Source of the DNA: Rheinheimera nanhaiensis E407-8
GTDB lineage: Bacteria > Pseudomonadota > Gammaproteobacteria > Enterobacterales > Alteromonadaceae
NCBI RefSeq assembly: GCF_000296695.1
Contig: NZ_BAFK01000018.1
Location: 1 to 64,000, forward strand
Direction: 5' to 3'
Length of the DNA: 64,000 nucleotides
The notes below the pieces were generated by a model. That model saw only the letters and a program-made list of their open reading frames with translations. It did no database searches and had not been told where the DNA came from. A program made the position numbers and the translations under genes. This document shows, in pieces, positions 62,327 to 64,000 of this stretch. Position 1 is the stretch's first letter; each line of letters begins with the position of its first letter.

Positions 62327-64000
62327 CTAGCCTGAATTTCGCATACCGGCGGCGATACCGGCGATGGTCACCATTAGCGCCCGGCTAATCATCGGGTTTA
62401 CCCGATCCGGCTGGTGTCGTACCCGGTGCAGCAACTCGGCCTGCAGAATATGCAGCGGGTCAACGTAAGTGTTGCGCAGCATTATCGACTCGCGGATCCA
62501 GCTCTCTTTCGCCATTAGTGTATCGCTGTGAATAAGTTTTAAAAGCAGCTCACGGTCAGCGGTCAGCTGCTCGCGCAGCTGCTGGCCTAAATGCTTCAGC
62601 TCGTCCGGCACCAGCACCTTGTCATAGTAAGCGGCAATATCGCTGTCGGCTTTTAAAAACACCATTTCCAGCATCGACATGCGGGTGGCAAAAAACGGCC
62701 ACTGCTGCTGCATTTCATCCAGCAGCGCCGCGTTATCCTGCTCGGCGGCTTTAGCCAGTGCCGCGCCGGCCCCGAGCCAGGCCGGTAACATTAAGCGGTT
62801 TTGTGACCAGGCGAAGATCCACGGTATCGCACGCAGGCTTTCTACGCCGCCGGTCGGGTTACGCTTGGCCGGCCGGCTACCGAGTGGCAGCTGGCCCAGC
62901 TCCTGCTCGGGCGTGGCGGCACGAAAATACGGCACAAAGTCTTTATTGTGCCGCACTACGGCGCGGTAAGCCTGGCAGGAATCTTCAGCCAGTTGGCTCA
63001 TCAGCGTACGCCAGCTTTGCTTGGGTACCGGCGGTGGTAACAGCATGCCCTCTAACACGGCACTGGCATACAGCGCCAGGCTGCGCTCAGCTAATTTGGG
63101 CAAGCCGAATTTAAAGCGGATCATCTCGCCCTGCTCGGTGACGCGCAAGCCGCCGGCTAACGACCCCGGTGGCTGCGATAAAATCGCCGCATGGGCCGGA
63201 CCGCCGCCACGGCCGATAGTGCCGCCGCGGCCATGAAACAGCGTCAGTTGCACTTTGGCCTGCTGGCAAATGGCCACTAAGGCTTCCTGCGCGCTGTATT
63301 GCGCCCAGGCGGCAGCGAACACACCGGCGTCTTTGGCCGAGTCGGAGTAGCCAATCATCACTTCCTGTTTGCCGTTAATATAGCCACGGTACCAGTCGAT
63401 GCTGAGCAGCTTGCGCATACAATCGGGCGCGTTTTGTAAATCGCTTAGCGTTTCAAACAGCGGCGCCACCGGCATCGGGAAGCTGATGCCGGCTTCTTTT
63501 AGCAGCAGCTGCACCGCCAGCACGTCAGACGGTTTACCGGCCATTGAAATGACATAGGTGCTTAGCGCTTCGCTGCCATGGCGGGCGACAATATCGCAGG
63601 TATCCAGCACTTCCTGCACGTCACTTGAAGGCTGCCAGCCTTTCGGAAACAGCGGCCGGCGGTTGGCCAGCTCGGCCAGTAAAAACGCCTGGCGGGCGCC
63701 TTCGTCCCAGGCGCCATAATCGCCCAGCCCCAGATATTGGGTTAACTCGCTGAATACCTGGGCATGACGGCCGGCATCCTGGCGGATATCCAGCTTTAAC
63801 AGTGTCAGGCCAAAGGCATAAGCGCGGCGCAGCGTATCCAGCAGCTTGCCGTTGGCAATCACCGCCATACCGCAATCGAGCAGTGACTGATAGCACAGCA
63901 ACAGCGGCTCAAGTAACTGCTGATTATGCCAGATCAGATCCTGCGGTCGCTGCAAGCGGTCGTGTTTTAATGCTTCGGTTAGCCAGTCGCGGGTGTGCAG
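62327..64000 (-). CDS. ppc: Phosphoenolpyruvate carboxylase, C-terminal part (cut by window edge)
   Basis: Makes oxaloacetate from PEP and bicarbonate. The frame stays open to base 64000, so 557 codons of an expected 870-880 are visible; the gene starts beyond the edge, and a TTG at 63955 is not the start. Catalytic motifs: [35 protein letters not shown] (active-site Arg/Gly loop) and GSRPAKR. The C-terminus ends IAAGMRNSG, close to the usual MRNTG. Confidence 0.96.
   Translation of the reverse strand: MHTRDWLTEALKHDRLQRPQDLIWHNQQLLEPLLLCYQSLLDCGMAVIANGKLLDTLRRAYAFGLTLLKLDIRQDAGRHAQVFSELTQYLGLGDYGAWDEGARQAFLLAELANRRPLFPKGWQPSSDVQEVLDTCDIVARHGSEALSTYVISMAGKPSDVLAVQLLLKEAGISFPMPVAPLFETLSDLQNAPDCMRKLLSIDWYRGYINGKQEVMIGYSDSAKDAGVFAAAWAQYSAQEALVAICQQAKVQLTLFHGRGGTIGRGGGPAHAAILSQPPGSLAGGLRVTEQGEMIRFKFGLPKLAERSLALYASAVLEGMLLPPPVPKQSWRTLMSQLAEDSCQAYRAVVRHNKDFVPYFRAATPEQELGQLPLGSRPAKRNPTGGVESLRAIPWIFAWSQNRLMLPAWLGAGAALAKAAEQDNAALLDEMQQQWPFFATRMSMLEMVFLKADSDIAAYYDKVLVPDELKHLGQQLREQLTADRELLLKLIHSDTLMAKESWIRESIMLRNTYVDPLHILQAELLHRVRHQPDRVNPMISRALMVTIAGIAAGMRNSG

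Overview
The window reads as chromosome of a marine or freshwater gammaproteobacterium of the Rheinheimera/Arsukibacterium or wider Alteromonadales type. This is inferred from gene content and protein style (cysJIH plus cysG-cysDN, ilvGMDA behind a leader peptide, an aryl polyene cluster, a large TonB-dependent receptor, a MetJ-like box at mtnA/mtnK), not from a marker gene. No rRNA, tRNA, IS element, prophage or CRISPR array was found. Both edges cut the chromosome; the right edge cuts inside ppc.

Layout. 1-5.5 kb: a YggN-like secreted protein (minus), then cysJ-cysI-cysH, the sulfite reductase and PAPS reductase operon. 5.6-7.2 kb: an AT-richer insert-like patch with three overlapping unknown genes (one secreted, two membrane) and a gene remnant. 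7.2-10.2 kb: a META-domain lipoprotein and ahpC-ahpF, separated by two strong hairpins. 10.3-18.8 kb: cysG-cysD-cysN-SLC13 permease-cysC-cysQ-rsuA-START protein. With cysJIH this gives sulfate uptake and activation, PAPS reduction, sulfite reduction and siroheme supply. 19-20 kb: small lipoprotein and secreted genes.

20.0-36.3 kb (minus) is an aryl polyene (APE) pigment cluster of about 18 tightly overlapping genes: KS/CLF, initiating KS, KR, two dehydratases, two ACPs, AMP ligase, thioesterase, two acyltransferases, a GT2 glycosyltransferase, an aromatic-amino-acid ammonia-lyase, a flavin-halogenase-like oxidoreductase, a LolA-like carrier, an MMPL exporter and a DUF3261 lipoprotein. A divergent Sfp-type phosphopantetheinyl transferase (36.5 kb) probably activates the ACPs. 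An ammonia-lyase and a halogenase-like enzyme together suggest a coumarate-type, possibly halogenated, aryl head.

37.1-43.6 kb: a YeaQ/GlsB membrane protein, a DUF1289 protein, then ilvL (a new 29-residue leader rich in Ile/Val/Leu) with an attenuator and ilvG-ilvM-ilvD-ilvA. 43.7-44.2 kb: a TPR protein.

44.3-48.4 kb (minus) is a compact class II microcin-like system: HlyD-type adaptor, a 115-residue double-glycine precursor with a Gly/Ala-rich 100-residue mature region, a 68-residue two-helix membrane protein (immunity candidate) and a C39-peptidase ABC exporter. It is the best candidate for an undescribed system here.

48.6-52 kb: mtnA and mtnK (methionine salvage) diverge around a perfect MetJ half-site, followed by a sialidase-fold protein. 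52-54.6 kb: a periplasmic redoxin and a DsbD/ScsB-like reductase. 54.9-59.8 kb: TonB-dependent receptor, threonine aldolase and a secreted MsrA-thioredoxin-MsrB fusion. 59.9-62.2 kb: an EamA transporter and a tandem pair of paralogous lipoproteins. 62.3 kb to the end: the C-terminal part of ppc. Three copies of a structured intergenic repeat (16.5, 37.7 and 58.4 kb) link otherwise unrelated regions.
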